DNA of 64,000 bases from assembly GCA_045655805.1 (NCBI GenBank), contig JAZOPZ010000022.1:51020-115019 (forward strand), in the 5' to 3' direction. The notes below the pieces were generated by a model that did no database searches, was not told where the DNA came from, and saw only the letters and a program-made list of their open reading frames with translations. Within the stretch, counting starts at the first letter, position 1. Every line of letters begins with the position of its first letter. Positions 1 to 9,115 of the stretch are shown piece after piece. The stretch comes from UBA11475 sp045655805 (GTDB lineage: Bacteria > Bacillota > Clostridia > Christensenellales > Borkfalkiaceae). Both the position numbers and the translations under genes were made by a program.

Positions 1-1
1 A

Positions 2-382
2 ATAGGGGAGCCAAAGCATATGTTTTATGCAAACGAATTAAAAACGGCGCGCTCCTGCGTTACTGACGGTTGTTATTTAATAAGGCTTGATAGTGGTCGT
101 CTTTTGATGATTTGGTCAAACTTCACTAATAAAGACTACGTGATAGCAAAGGCTTATTCAACTAACGATAGTATCACGGGTGAGTGGGTGCAAGACGGTC
201 TTTTATATGAAAAAGATTTGCGCGCCGACTTTACTTGCGACGGTGGGCACGGTATGGTGTTTAAGAATAAAGACGGCAAGTTTTGCGTTACTTATCACGC
301 ACCTAACGGCAGTTATCGAACTGATGAAAAGTTGGTTATTAGAGAACTTGTTGAAAGTTTAGATACTATTAAAATTTTATAA
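2..382 (+). CDS. GH43-like glycosidase, C-terminal fragment cut by the window edge
   Basis: The frame is open to the left edge, so only the last part of the protein is present (about 127 codons). It reads like the last blades of a family 43 five-bladed beta-propeller: alternating short hydrophobic strands and the motif GGHGMVFKNKDGKFCVTYH, which resembles the GGHGM(I/V)F-DG-L-HxPN segment of GH43 arabinanases and xylosidases. Such enzymes cut arabinose- or xylose-containing glycans. The catalytic Asp and Glu would lie mostly upstream and cannot be checked. The gene ends at a strong hairpin terminator. Family assignment rests on this fragment only; exact substrate is unknown. Confidence 0.6.
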   Translation: MGEPKHMFYANELKTARSCVTDGCYLIRLDSGRLLMIWSNFTNKDYVIAKAYSTNDSITGEWVQDGLLYEKDLRADFTCDGGHGMVFKNKDGKFCVTYHAPNGSYRTDEKLVIRELVESLDTIKIL

Positions 383-388
383 AATAAA

Positions 389-411
389 AGAGCCGAAAAG
401 GCTCTTTTTTT
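389..411. terminator. Bidirectional intrinsic terminator
   Basis: The stem AGAGCC/GGCTCT with a GAAA-type loop is followed by seven T on the plus strand, and is preceded by an A-rich stretch that gives a T tract on the minus strand. It sits between the converging GH43 fragment and the phospholipase-like gene and can serve both. Confidence 0.8.
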
Positions 412-1204
412 ATTGCAAGTTAATTGTGTTTTTGCCGTTTGCGTTTAAGTAGGTAAAGTCAATTTTATTAAGCGTAGCACCTTGCAAAAAGTCGTTGATT
501 ATTTTGCTTGCCGTGGTTACGCTTTCAAAAAATAGCGATAAAAGGTGGTCTTTTTCTTCTTCTAAAAAAGCGTCGGTTTTAGGTAAAAACATACAGGAAA
601 AAAAGTGTGGCAAGTGTAAAAATCGTTCTGCAGTTTGTATTTTAGGCTTTAATAAAAAGGCGTCTTTTTTTAAAAAATTTTGTGGTAACACTCCTAATGC
701 GTGCGAACAGGCAAGAGAGTATTTTTTGATTTTTTCACCCGTTATAGTAGTCAAAATTTTTGCGCCCAAAGGACTTCGATTTGCTGTTTTGACGGTGGGT
801 GCGCCGTAAATATCTAGTAAAAGTCTATCTAGTGAGCGTTCGATTTCAAAGTGAAGTTTATCTTTTTTACGGTTGTTTTGGGCGACGGATTTAAGTTTTT
901 CACACTTATCGTAAATAAGCGGATGAAATATTGCGTCGGCAATTATATGGCTCAAAAAACCACACGCCGTTACTTGTTCGGCTGTGGTTAAATTTGCATT
1001 TAATAAACGGTTATAGCAATTTTCTATTGATAGCGAGTGTATATATCTACCGTAGTTTTTGCTTTTGTAGGGTTTTACGGTAAAGGCAAGGTCGGGCAAA
1101 ATAGCACCGTATAAAAATGCGTTTTTGTATTCAATTTGACTTTTGCTAAAAAGGTTTTTAGTTATTTGTTCAGCAATAATTAGGTGTGAAAAATAAGCCG
1201 GCAT
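410..1204 (-). CDS. Zinc-dependent phospholipase C-like protein
   Basis: 264-residue protein that fits the zinc-dependent phospholipase C fold (PF00882-type). The N-terminus MPAYFSHLIIAEQI followed by GAILPD (residues 33-38), His56, the helix GFLSHIIADAIFHP (82-95) and HFEIE (118-122) supply the His/Asp/Glu ligands expected for the metal site (candidates H7, D38, H56, H86, D90, H94, H118, E120). There is no signal peptide, so this looks like the cytoplasmic housekeeping branch of the family rather than a secreted toxin; its substrate is unknown. The gene is monocistronic and convergent with the upstream GH43 fragment. Confidence 0.75.
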   Translation of the reverse strand: MPAYFSHLIIAEQITKNLFSKSQIEYKNAFLYGAILPDLAFTVKPYKSKNYGRYIHSLSIENCYNRLLNANLTTAEQVTACGFLSHIIADAIFHPLIYDKCEKLKSVAQNNRKKDKLHFEIERSLDRLLLDIYGAPTVKTANRSPLGAKILTTITGEKIKKYSLACSHALGVLPQNFLKKDAFLLKPKIQTAERFLHLPHFFSCMFLPKTDAFLEEEKDHLLSLFFESVTTASKIINDFLQGATLNKIDFTYLNANGKNTINLQ

Positions 1205-1305
1205 AGTTTAAGTATGGGCAAATTTCGGCGTAAAAAACAAAAAAGGTAACAACAAGACGTGTTTTTAGGTGTTAAATTTAATAACTTTCAAAACTTGACT
1301 TTTGC

Positions 1306-1369
1306 AAAACTCGAGTTTTCTTTTGACTGCGCAAATGAGATTGATTTTAATTTAATTTTATTATATAAT
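1306..1369 (+). promoter_or_regulatory. Promoter with upstream 14-bp palindrome
   Basis: TTGATT (1341-1346), a 17-bp spacer and TATAAT (1364-1369) form a sigma-A type promoter ending about 36 bp before the methyltransferase start. A perfect palindrome AAAACTCGAGTTTT lies at 1306-1319, just upstream of the -35 box, where an activator or repressor could bind. The palindrome role is inference. Confidence 0.55.
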
Positions 1370-1405
1370 AAACTCACAGATAAATAAGTATTTGTAGGAG
1401 CATAT

Positions 1406-2188
1406 ATGAATAGCGTAAACAAAACATTATATATCCCCTTATACGGCAAGTCCTACGTGAGCAAAAAAGGGTTGTTCCTTGAGGATAAAAAAGCCGAAGA
1501 AATTTGGGCGGCAGAAGGTTTTGTGCTCAAGGGAAAGTCAAAATCCAAATGGCTTGCCTATTATATGGGTATTCGTTCTGCCGTGTTTGACGAATGGGTG
1601 AAAAAACAAATGATAGTTTTTTCGGATGCCGTTGTTATTCATATCGGTTGCGGAATGGATAGTCGCATCATAAGAGTTGGAACTGAAAATCATAAATGGT
1701 ACGACGTGGATTTTCCGGAAGTTATTGAAGAAAGAAGATGTTACTATGCCGAAACGGACGACTACAAAATGATTGCAGGTGATGCAAGGGATTGCGATTG
1801 GCTGACAGCGATTAAGGAAAACAAATCTGCCATCGTCGTTATGGAAGGCGTGAGTATGTACTTGACCGTTGCTGAAATGAAAAATTTAGCAGATAGCCTT
1901 TGCTCTCACTTTGAAAGACTTATACTTTTGGTAGATGCTTATACTTCTTTTGCCGCTAAAATGTCAAAGCGGAGAAACCCTATAAATGACGTAGGTGTAA
2001 CTGAGGTTTATGGTATAGATTATCCACAATTTTATCAAACAGAGAATCTTGTTTTTATAAAAGAACACACAATGATTCCTCAAAAATACTTAAAAGAGTT
2101 AAAAGGATTTGAAAGATTTATTTTTGCCAAGTTATATGCAGGCGGATTTTCAAAAAAACTCTATCGTTTGTATGAATATCAAAAGTAG
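1406..2188 (+). CDS. Class I SAM-dependent methyltransferase, leucine carboxyl methyltransferase-like
   Basis: 260 residues with the layout of the leucine carboxyl methyltransferase / polyketide O-methyltransferase family (PF04072). The SAM-binding motif I is VIHIGCGMDSR (residues 77-87), followed by the acidic strand end WYDVDFPEVIEERR (98-111), which in this family binds the ribose of SAM; a second acidic strand VVMEGVSMYL lies near 145-155. The family O-methylates carboxyl or phenolic groups on proteins or small molecules; the substrate here is not deducible. A good AGGAG site lies about 8 bp before the ATG. The gene stands alone between its own promoter and terminator hairpins. Confidence 0.75.
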   Translation: MNSVNKTLYIPLYGKSYVSKKGLFLEDKKAEEIWAAEGFVLKGKSKSKWLAYYMGIRSAVFDEWVKKQMIVFSDAVVIHIGCGMDSRIIRVGTENHKWYDVDFPEVIEERRCYYAETDDYKMIAGDARDCDWLTAIKENKSAIVVMEGVSMYLTVAEMKNLADSLCSHFERLILLVDAYTSFAAKMSKRRNPINDVGVTEVYGIDYPQFYQTENLVFIKEHTMIPQKYLKELKGFERFIFAKLYAGGFSKKLYRLYEYQK

Positions 2189-2249
2189 CAATTATTAAAT
2201 TGCAATTTATAGGGCAGTTGCCTTTTTGCCAAAACTTTTAAAAGTGTAG

Positions 2250-2277
2250 CACACTTACTTCCAAGTGAAGTAGTGTG
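2250..2277. other. Imperfect hairpin downstream of the methyltransferase gene
   Basis: CACACTTACTTC (2250-2261) and GAAGTAGTGTG (2267-2277) pair with one bulged T. There is no T tract, so it is not a standard terminator. Otherwise the 217-bp gap 2189-2405 holds only two terminator hairpins. Confidence 0.4.
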
Positions 2278-2292
2278 TTTGCGCAATGCAAA

Positions 2293-2324
2293 AAAAGACT
2301 AACGAAATTTTTCGTTAGTCTTTT
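2293..2324. terminator. Terminator hairpin after the methyltransferase gene
   Basis: AAAAGACTAACGAA pairs perfectly with TTCGTTAGTCTTTT; the T-run is short but the stem is 14 bp and symmetrical, so it can act on either strand. Confidence 0.65.
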
Positions 2325-2347
2325 ATAACGTCTTAAAAAATCCCTAT

Positions 2348-2374
2348 AAAAAGGCAACGGAAGTTGCCTTTTTT
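2348..2374. terminator. Bidirectional terminator between converging genes
   Basis: AAAAAGGCAAC/GTTGCCTTTTTT with a GGAA loop. On the minus strand it closes the large glycoside hydrolase gene that ends 32 bp away. Confidence 0.75.
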
Positions 2375-2405
2375 GTTGGTTGTTTTTAGTTTTTTGGGTG
2401 TAGCG

Positions 2406-4412
2406 TTAATACTCAAGCACGGTTATTTGCGCGCAATATATCTTTGGTACGGTAAAGGAAACTGTGCCGTCTTTAACTTCAAACGGAATAGTTTGGTTTT
2501 GTGGGACTAGTTTTACCGACTTAATCTTTTTATTAGTTTTAATGCTAAAGGCAGTATCGTATAGTGGGATTAAATCTTCAATAACTTCTACCGAAGTTTT
2601 GCCCGAGCCACGCTTTACAGGTGTGGCGTATAACGAGTGCAATACAAGCCTGTTTTTATCTATTTGGTCGTTTAGCGAAATAACGCCACCTGACGGCAAG
2701 TTTGTGGTAAGTGATTTGTCGTTTCCTAAAATATTATCGAGCGCTTTTATTACCGTTTCTTTAGCGATAAAACTGCCACATTTAGCATACTCGGTGAATA
2801 TATCAATTGCTATATAAGCGCCGTCTTTGCCGTAGGTTACGGCTGGGGAACTTTCGTCAAAAGCAAACGGGGTATGCCTATGCGAGCAGTAGTGATATTT
2901 GTCACGGTTAAAGTACGGGTTGGCAACTTTTGCCGATACCGTTGCGCCGTCATTTGCTACCACTTGGTAGAATTTTTCGTAAATAACGAACTTGGTTTTA
3001 GAAAGATTTAACGCGTTGTAGTCTGGAGCAAGGTAGTTTGGTGAGTATTCGTTAACGCCCTTAAAGGTTGCGCCTAAATCAAAGGTTTTTAAGGAAAACT
3101 CACCCGATTTACCAGTAGATAAAATTTTACCACCATTTTTAGTGAACGCCTTTAATTTTGCTAAAACTATTTTATCGTCAAGATAAATATCGTCTGGTAA
3201 AATTATTACTTTGTATTTATTAAAATCGCAGTCTTTATCTAAAATAGTGTAAAGGTATTTGCCCTCTAATAAAATTCTGTTTGCACCGGTGTCTGCGCTA
3301 CAACCCGAATTATTCAAAAAGTCGCCTTGCATACTTTCAACAGATAATAGACCTATTTCGTTTATCGGGGTTATGTCGTAGCAATAATCTTCAACTTTTT
3401 CAGCCTCACTATAAGCCGTGCCGATAAGTTCGTAAGTTGCTTTATCCATAAAGCCGAGTGGATGCATTTGGTCGCCGATTGAACACCTTGCTCCAAAGGC
3501 AAGGGATAAGGCAATTTCGTATTTTAAAGCGTTAGGGTGTTTAAAACCACCGAATTCACCCCAACTAAAGTGAAATTTACCTGTCATACCAAGATACTTT
3601 TTATCAAGGTTCATTACGTACTTTGCCGATTTTGGAAAGTGGTCGTAACCCCAACCACCCGTTGGTAAACTTTCAAGTTCAAGATGAGTGTTGGCGTTGG
3701 CGATATCTCGTCTGCCACACGGTATATGACCACCGTTGTGGAAAATTTTAATATTTGGGTTTAAGGCTTTTACACAATTTTCAATGGCGGTGTAGTAGTT
3801 TTTGTAGTTTATTTTTGCAAGTTTTTTAAAGGAATTATCGTCGTTTATATCCCAACCTAGTTTTTTAACGCTTTCTACGCAATGTGGGCAGTAACAAACG
3901 GTTTCGCCTACTATATCAAAAAATAAGCCTTCTGGATTGTAAAGTTTTATAACTTCTTCAGTTTGCTTTAAAACTTCGTTTAGGTACGGGGTGTTGGTGC
4001 AAAGACGGTGAAATCCAAAATAATTTTCTTCAGCGTAAGGTAAACCGTTTTTATAGCCCGTTTTGGGGTAGACGTGGTCTCTAGTAAAAGCAACGCTGTG
4101 CGTAGGGTGTTCAAAGAAATATTTATCGTCATATCCTACTGAAATATAAATCGGCGCATTGACGCCTGCTTTTTTGCACGCTGAAAGTTGCGCACCTAAA
4201 AGGTCGAAGTTGAGTTCAGGATGCATAGCGTTTACTTTTGACGGATAGTAGGACCAACCGTGGTGACACTTTGCAAATACGGTTATTGAATTTACGTGCC
4301 CCGTTTTAAGGCAGTCTATAAAATTTTCTTCATTAAATTTTGAGCCGATATCTTTTATCGCTGGTGAGGTATGAAAATCAAGGTGGACTTGTCTTTGTGG
4401 AACTTTATACAT
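2406..4412 (-). CDS. Putative glycoside hydrolase, TIM barrel plus GATase-like domain
   Basis: 668 residues, no signal peptide. The first ~330 residues look like a TIM barrel of the hypothetical glycosyl hydrolase 6 / alpha-L-fucosidase-like type (HLDFHTSP at 9-16, FAKCHHGWSYYPS near 46-58, FFDIVGETVCYCPHC near 165-179, with an Asp and a Glu that could be catalytic). A beta-galactosidase-trimerisation (GATase-like) domain follows at about 360-560, and a beta-rich C-terminus. The protein is intracellular, so it would act on imported oligosaccharides. The family is proposed from overall architecture; substrate and clan are uncertain. It is a single-gene unit downstream of tkt on the same strand, separated from it by a terminator. 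Confidence 0.55.
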   Translation of the reverse strand: MYKVPQRQVHLDFHTSPAIKDIGSKFNEENFIDCLKTGHVNSITVFAKCHHGWSYYPSKVNAMHPELNFDLLGAQLSACKKAGVNAPIYISVGYDDKYFFEHPTHSVAFTRDHVYPKTGYKNGLPYAEENYFGFHRLCTNTPYLNEVLKQTEEVIKLYNPEGLFFDIVGETVCYCPHCVESVKKLGWDINDDNSFKKLAKINYKNYYTAIENCVKALNPNIKIFHNGGHIPCGRRDIANANTHLELESLPTGGWGYDHFPKSAKYVMNLDKKYLGMTGKFHFSWGEFGGFKHPNALKYEIALSLAFGARCSIGDQMHPLGFMDKATYELIGTAYSEAEKVEDYCYDITPINEIGLLSVESMQGDFLNNSGCSADTGANRILLEGKYLYTILDKDCDFNKYKVIILPDDIYLDDKIVLAKLKAFTKNGGKILSTGKSGEFSLKTFDLGATFKGVNEYSPNYLAPDYNALNLSKTKFVIYEKFYQVVANDGATVSAKVANPYFNRDKYHYCSHRHTPFAFDESSPAVTYGKDGAYIAIDIFTEYAKCGSFIAKETVIKALDNILGNDKSLTTNLPSGGVISLNDQIDKNRLVLHSLYATPVKRGSGKTSVEVIEDLIPLYDTAFSIKTNKKIKSVKLVPQNQTIPFEVKDGTVSFTVPKIYCAQITVLEY

Positions 4413-4527
4413 AACAACTCCTTGTCGTTTTTTTTAATTATATCTCTAAATTTAGAAAAATTGTATAACTAAATAACTCAAAAGTTGTAAAAAATTATCT
4501 TTTTTATATACAAAAATTTAGCAAAAT

Positions 4528-4552
4528 AAAAGGTCGCAGACGCGACCTTTTT
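4528..4552 (-). terminator. Terminator of the transketolase gene
   Basis: GGTCGC/GCGACC stem with AGAC loop; on the minus strand it is followed by a T-rich tract. It separates tkt from the downstream glycoside hydrolase gene. Confidence 0.75.
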
Positions 4553-4563
4553 ACAATTGAGAA

Positions 4564-6543
4564 TTATTTACAGTTTTTGATTGAAAGTTTTGCTTTGTTA
4601 GCAACGTTTTCAGCAGTAAAGCCGTATTTGTTGAAAAGAACTTTTGCAGGAGCAGATTCACCAAAGTGGTCGATAGTTAAATATTCACCGTCAAGACCGA
4701 CGTATTTGCCCCAAGGCATACTTGCGCCTGCCTCTACGGCAACTCTTGCTCTAATCGATTTTGGCAATACGCTTTCTTTATATTCAGCGCTTTGCTTATC
4801 GAAAATATCCATACAAGGCATAGAAACAACCCTTGCGTCGATGCCGTCTTTTGCTAAAAGTTCTTTGGCTTGAACGGCGATTAAAACTTCAGAACCACTA
4901 GCCATTAAAATAACGTCGGCTTTAGCGCCGTTTTCTTTAGCGATTACGTAGCCACCTTTAAGAGCGTCTTTACTAGAACCGTCAAGCATAGGTAAGGTTT
5001 GTCTTGAAAGCGCAATAGTGGTAGGGCAATCAGCCTTAAGTGCTGAAACGTAAGCAGCGGTGGTTTCCCTACCGTCAGCAGGACGGAAAACGTTCATATC
5101 AGGGGTAGCGCGTAGCGCTGCAAGTTGTTCAATAGGTTCGTGAGTTGGACCGTCTTCACCAACGCCGATTGAATCGTGCGTCATAATGTAAAGGATAGGT
5201 AACTTCATAATAGAAGACATACGCATTGCGCCTTTAAGGTAATCGGTAAACACGAAGAAGGTCGCGCAATATGGCAACACGCCACCGTGTAAATACATAC
5301 CGTTACAGATAGCGCCCATAGCGTGTTCTCTAATACCGAAGTGCATATTTCTACCTGCTCTAGTAGTAGCGTCGAAGTCGCCTTCACCCTTAAGAATAGT
5401 CTTGTTTGACGGACCAAGGTCGGCTGAGCCACCCATAAGATTTGGTACGAGTTTAGCAATTTTATTAAGAACGGTTGAACCGTAACCCCTTGACGCGTCG
5501 TCTTTTGGGTATTGCCATAAATCTTCAACGTCTTCAAGGTCAGGTGCAGTTTTAGAGTTCCAAAGTTTATATTCTTTTGCAAGTTCTGGGTAAGCCTTTT
5601 CGTATTCAGCGAAAAGTTCGTTCCATTCGCTTTCTAATTTAGCGCCTTTTTCAGCGTATTCTGCTTTAATTTCTTCAACTTCTGCAGGGATAGTGAAGGC
5701 GGGATAATCGTAACCTAATTTTGCCTTGGTTTTTGCGTTGTTTTCAGCACCGAGTGGCGCGCCGTGGCAGTCTGCTTTACCTTCAAGCGGAGAGCCATAG
5801 CCGATTTTTGATTTGATGATGATAAGAGAAGGTTTTTCCTTTTCTTCTTTTGCCTTTTTTATTGCGTCTTTTACTGCATCAATATCGTTAGCGTCGTCAA
5901 CGTTTAAAACTTGCCAACCTAGTGCGATATGTCTTGCGCCAACGTCTTCAGCAAACGCTTGATCGGTGTTGCCTTCAATAGTGATATCGTTATCGTCGTA
6001 TAAAACTATAAGTTTGCCAAGTTTAAGAGTACCTGCTAAAGAGGCAGCCTCGTTTTCAATACCCTCTTGCATACAGCCGTCACCACAAATTGCGTAGGTG
6101 TAGTGGTCTACGATATTAAAACCGTCACGGTTAAATTTATCGGCGAGTTTAGCCTCTGCAATAGCCATACCTACTGCGTTTGCGATACCTTGACCGAGTG
6201 GTCCCGTAGTCGTTTCAACACCTGGGCAAACGTCAACTTCAGGGTGACCTGTGCAGATAGAATTTTCTTGTCTAAATCTTTCGATATCAGCCATAGGGAT
6301 ATCGTAACCGAATACGTGTAAAAGCGCGTAATTGAACATTGAACCGTGGCCGGCTGATAATACAAACCTATCTCTATCGTTCCATTTAGGCGATTTTGGG
6401 TTGAATTTTAAGTGATTAGCAAATAAAGAGTAGCCTACCGGAGCCATACCGAGTGGAAGACCTGGGTGACCTGAATTTGCTTTGTCGATAGCGTCTATTG
6501 CAAGCGCTCTTATAGTGTTTATTGCGATATTGTGTTTATCCAT
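4564..6543 (-). CDS. tkt: Transketolase
   Basis: 659 residues, full length for the family. It moves two-carbon ketol units between sugar phosphates in the pentose phosphate pathway. Thiamine diphosphate and catalytic features are visible: His26, His66, His100, GPLGQG (114-119) and the TPP motif GDGCMQEG (154-161); the pyrimidine domain carries the FGIREHAMG segment. An open frame extends 52 codons further upstream, but the start used here (MDKHNIAINTIRALAID) matches the family N-terminus and has AAGGAG at the right distance. It is divergent from proS and is driven by a promoter at 6584-6612. Confident assignment. Confidence 0.97.
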   Translation of the reverse strand: MDKHNIAINTIRALAIDAIDKANSGHPGLPLGMAPVGYSLFANHLKFNPKSPKWNDRDRFVLSAGHGSMFNYALLHVFGYDIPMADIERFRQENSICTGHPEVDVCPGVETTTGPLGQGIANAVGMAIAEAKLADKFNRDGFNIVDHYTYAICGDGCMQEGIENEAASLAGTLKLGKLIVLYDDNDITIEGNTDQAFAEDVGARHIALGWQVLNVDDANDIDAVKDAIKKAKEEKEKPSLIIIKSKIGYGSPLEGKADCHGAPLGAENNAKTKAKLGYDYPAFTIPAEVEEIKAEYAEKGAKLESEWNELFAEYEKAYPELAKEYKLWNSKTAPDLEDVEDLWQYPKDDASRGYGSTVLNKIAKLVPNLMGGSADLGPSNKTILKGEGDFDATTRAGRNMHFGIREHAMGAICNGMYLHGGVLPYCATFFVFTDYLKGAMRMSSIMKLPILYIMTHDSIGVGEDGPTHEPIEQLAALRATPDMNVFRPADGRETTAAYVSALKADCPTTIALSRQTLPMLDGSSKDALKGGYVIAKENGAKADVILMASGSEVLIAVQAKELLAKDGIDARVVSMPCMDIFDKQSAEYKESVLPKSIRARVAVEAGASMPWGKYVGLDGEYLTIDHFGESAPAKVLFNKYGFTAENVANKAKLSIKNCK

Positions 6544-6583
6544 AAATATCTCCTTGTAAGGCCACGATGGGCTCAATAAAAAC

Positions 6584-6612
6584 ATTATACAATACTTTAG
6601 GTTATTTTTCAA
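6584..6612 (-). promoter_or_regulatory. Promoter of tkt
   Basis: On the minus strand TTGAAA, 17 bp, TATAAT, placed about 40 bp before the tkt start codon. Confidence 0.6.
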
Positions 6613-6692
6613 GGGGTTGCATAAAAAATAGCAGCCTTTTTTGACGGTTTTAGGTAAAATTTTACCTTTCGGAGTTAAATACTTTAAAAAAC

Positions 6693-6721
6693 TTGTCATT
6701 TGAACTAATATTTGTTATAAT
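6693..6721 (+). promoter_or_regulatory. Promoter of proS
   Basis: TTGTCA (6693-6698), 17-bp spacer, TATAAT (6716-6721), about 33 bp before the proS ATG. Confidence 0.6.
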
Positions 6722-6754
6722 ATTAAACTGTAAAGTAAATTATGGAGCGATATT

Positions 6755-8185
6755 ATGGACAACAAACAATTCGTTAAAGAAATTGCAGATATTGAAAATG
6801 ACTTTCCACAATGGTATACCGACGTCATTATGAAGACGGAACTTGTTGATTACGGTCCTGTTAAAGGGACTATGGTTATTAGACCTTACGGCTATGCTAT
6901 TTGGGAAAATATTCAAAAAGAACTCGATAAAAGATTTAAGGCAACGGGCGTTAAAAACGCATACTTTCCGATGTTTATACCAAAAAGTTTCTTGGAAAAA
7001 GAGGCTGAACACGTTGAGGGGTTCGCACCTGAAGTTGCAGTAGTAACTTTCGCTGGTGGCAAAGAACTTGAAGAACCGCTTATCGTTCGTCCTACTAGTG
7101 AAACTATCATTTGCGCAATGTATAGCAAATGGCTTAAGAGTTATCGTGATTTACCTATTCTTATCAATCAATGGGCAAACGTGGTCCGTTGGGAAAAAAC
7201 TACCCGTCCGTTCCTCCGTACTAGTGAATTCTTGTGGCAAGAAGGTCATACCGTACACGCTAGCGAACAAGAGGCTCTTGATGAAACCATCTTAATGCTT
7301 AACGTGTATAAGGAATTTGCTGAAAACGTACTTGCAATCCCTGTTCTTACCGGCAAGAAGACTGAAAAAGAAAAGTTTGCTGGGGCAGTTGCTACATACG
7401 GTATGGAAGCAATGATGCTTGACGGTAAAAGTTTACAAGCGGGCACTTCACACTATTTAGGTCAAAACTTTGCAAAGGCGTCTAATATGAAGTTCCTTGA
7501 TAAAGACGGCGTGCTTAAGTACGGTTATTCGTCAAGTTGGGGCGTTTCTACTAGACTTATCGGCGCGCTCATTATGGCGCACGGTGATGCTCGTGGTTTA
7601 GTGTTGCCACCTATGGTTGCTCCTATCCAAGCAGTTATCGTTCCTATCGCTGCACACAAGGGTGGCGTTATCGAAAAAGTTAAAGAAGTTGAAGAACTCT
7701 TAATTAAATCAGATATCAGAGCAGAGGTCGATTACCGTGATATGAGCCCTGGTTGGAAATTTAACGAATGGGAAATGAAAGGCGTTCCACTTCGTATTGA
7801 AATGGGACCTAGAGATATTGAAAACGGTCAATGTATGTTGTTTAGGCGTGATACGCTTGAAAAGAAAGCCGTTTCACTTGAAAATCTTGCTCAAACTATT
7901 GCTGACGAACTTAAAGATATTCAAGCAAATATGCTTGCAAAATCAAAGGCACTCCGCGATAGCAGAATAGTTAAAGCAGACGATATGGACGGCATTTTAC
8001 AAGGTGTTGAAAACAAGTGCTTTGTAAAGGCAAATTGGTGTGGTTGCCGTGAGTGTGAAGATAAGATTAAAGAACACGCTCAAGCGACTGCTAGGGTTAT
8101 CGTGGACGGCGAAGAACCTGACGGTAAATGCGCCGTTTGTGGTAAAGATGCAAAACACGTGGTTTATTTCGCAAGAGCGTACTAA
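6755..8185 (+). CDS. proS: Prolyl-tRNA synthetase, short eukaryote/archaeon-like type
   Basis: 476 residues; charges tRNA-Pro with proline. It is the compact class II type (ProS type 3), lacking the ~180-residue editing insertion found in the long bacterial enzyme such as that of E. coli. Motif 2 region RPTSETII (112-119), the anticodon-binding domain after about residue 280 and a C-terminal zinc-like cysteine set (WCGCREC ... CAVCG, roughly 428-465) ending in Tyr are all characteristic. The start ATG follows a GGAG-like site (ATGGAGCG). The gene has its own promoter and reads divergently from tkt. Confidence 0.96.
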   Translation: MDNKQFVKEIADIENDFPQWYTDVIMKTELVDYGPVKGTMVIRPYGYAIWENIQKELDKRFKATGVKNAYFPMFIPKSFLEKEAEHVEGFAPEVAVVTFAGGKELEEPLIVRPTSETIICAMYSKWLKSYRDLPILINQWANVVRWEKTTRPFLRTSEFLWQEGHTVHASEQEALDETILMLNVYKEFAENVLAIPVLTGKKTEKEKFAGAVATYGMEAMMLDGKSLQAGTSHYLGQNFAKASNMKFLDKDGVLKYGYSSSWGVSTRLIGALIMAHGDARGLVLPPMVAPIQAVIVPIAAHKGGVIEKVKEVEELLIKSDIRAEVDYRDMSPGWKFNEWEMKGVPLRIEMGPRDIENGQCMLFRRDTLEKKAVSLENLAQTIADELKDIQANMLAKSKALRDSRIVKADDMDGILQGVENKCFVKANWCGCRECEDKIKEHAQATARVIVDGEEPDGKCAVCGKDAKHVVYFARAY

Positions 8186-8200
8186 TTTGTGGAATAAATA

Positions 8201-8230
8201 TTTACCGTAACGACTATAATTACGGTAAAA
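8201..8230 (+). other. Hairpin between proS and the next gene
   Basis: TTTACCGTAA and TTACGGTAAA form a 10-bp perfect stem around a 10-nt loop, with no T tract after it. It sits just upstream of the ribosome binding site of the following gene. It could be an mRNA processing or stability element; function unknown. Confidence 0.4.
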
Positions 8231-8242
8231 CGGAGATTTTTT

Positions 8243-9055
8243 ATGATTTTTGTAAACGGAATTGATATAACTTCAGCCGTATTAGTTACGGTTATAGTTT
8301 ATTATTTACTTGCTTTGGGTTGTTATTTCTTGCTTTCGTACGGCTTATACCGTATGGCAATTAATAGAAACATTGATAATCCGAAACGTGCTTTTATCCC
8401 TTTTTATAGGTATATAATTGCAGGTAAGGTTATCGGAAAAACGGTGTTTTTTGGCAAACTTACCGATAAAATTGGCAAGATAACCTTAATCGTTCGTGCA
8501 ATAGCGGTAGGGCTTAACTTATTTAGCGTGATATATACAAACTATCTTATCTTTTGCGCGCTTGCAATCGGTACGCCTATAAGCGTAACTAGTGACGCCG
8601 TGTTGTATATCGGTGGGGAGACGCTTGCTACTTTACAACAACTTCATTATGGTAAAGGCTTAATCGTTATCGGCAATATTATGAATACTCTTTCAACGCT
8701 AGCAGGGTTTGCTTGGCTCGTAGTTGCGTTTTCATTTTGGAGCGCTATGTTCAACAAATTTAAGCCTGGTATGGCGTTTATATATACCTTTATTGCCGTG
8801 ATAATTGCTTTGTCTACTGAAAGTTTCGTGTTGCCACTTGAAATCGGTGGGTTATTCGTGTTCATTTTCCGTAATCGCCCTGATATTAAGGTTAATATCG
8901 TGTATCGTAATCCGTATAATCAATACGGCAACGGCGGTTATAACGGGGACCCTTATGGTAGGGACACTTATAGTGAACCTAAAAATCAAGCAGACGACAA
9001 TCCGTTTGAAGAATTTTCTTCAGAAAAAAAAGACAACGACCCGTTTGGGTTCTAA
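8243..9055 (+). CDS. Multi-pass membrane protein of unknown function
   Basis: 270 residues, not recognised. About five hydrophobic segments are visible (near residues 10-35, 75-110, 140-165, 170-190 and 195-210). Residues 215-270 are hydrophilic and rich in Asn, Tyr, Gly and Asp, and end DNDPFGF, with a near-repeat of the pattern DNPFEEF / DNDPFGF; this tail is probably cytoplasmic. A good CGGAG site precedes the ATG. It lies 57 bp after proS and is closed by a terminator, so it may be co-transcribed with proS, but no functional link is visible. Confidence 0.75.
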   Translation: MIFVNGIDITSAVLVTVIVYYLLALGCYFLLSYGLYRMAINRNIDNPKRAFIPFYRYIIAGKVIGKTVFFGKLTDKIGKITLIVRAIAVGLNLFSVIYTNYLIFCALAIGTPISVTSDAVLYIGGETLATLQQLHYGKGLIVIGNIMNTLSTLAGFAWLVVAFSFWSAMFNKFKPGMAFIYTFIAVIIALSTESFVLPLEIGGLFVFIFRNRPDIKVNIVYRNPYNQYGNGGYNGDPYGRDTYSEPKNQADDNPFEEFSSEKKDNDPFGF

Positions 9056-9078
9056 AATTTACTATTAAAATTTTCATT

Positions 9079-9101
9079 AAAAGCCACTCGCAAGTGGCTT
9101 T
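9079..9101 (+). terminator. Intrinsic terminator
   Basis: AAAGCCACT/AGTGGCTTT, 9-bp stem, short T tract; ends the proS-membrane protein unit just before mnmE. Confidence 0.6.
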
Positions 9102-9115
9102 AATAATTTGACGAC

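Noticed and set aside
6543..6699. Upstream extension of transketolase by 52 codons
   Set aside because: The extension crosses the predicted promoter, has no ribosome site and does not look like the conserved N-terminus; MDKHNIAINT has AAGGAG.
8805..9068. Alternative-frame ORFs at the ends of the membrane protein and other genes
   Set aside because: They overlap a well-supported gene, have no ribosome site and no family features.
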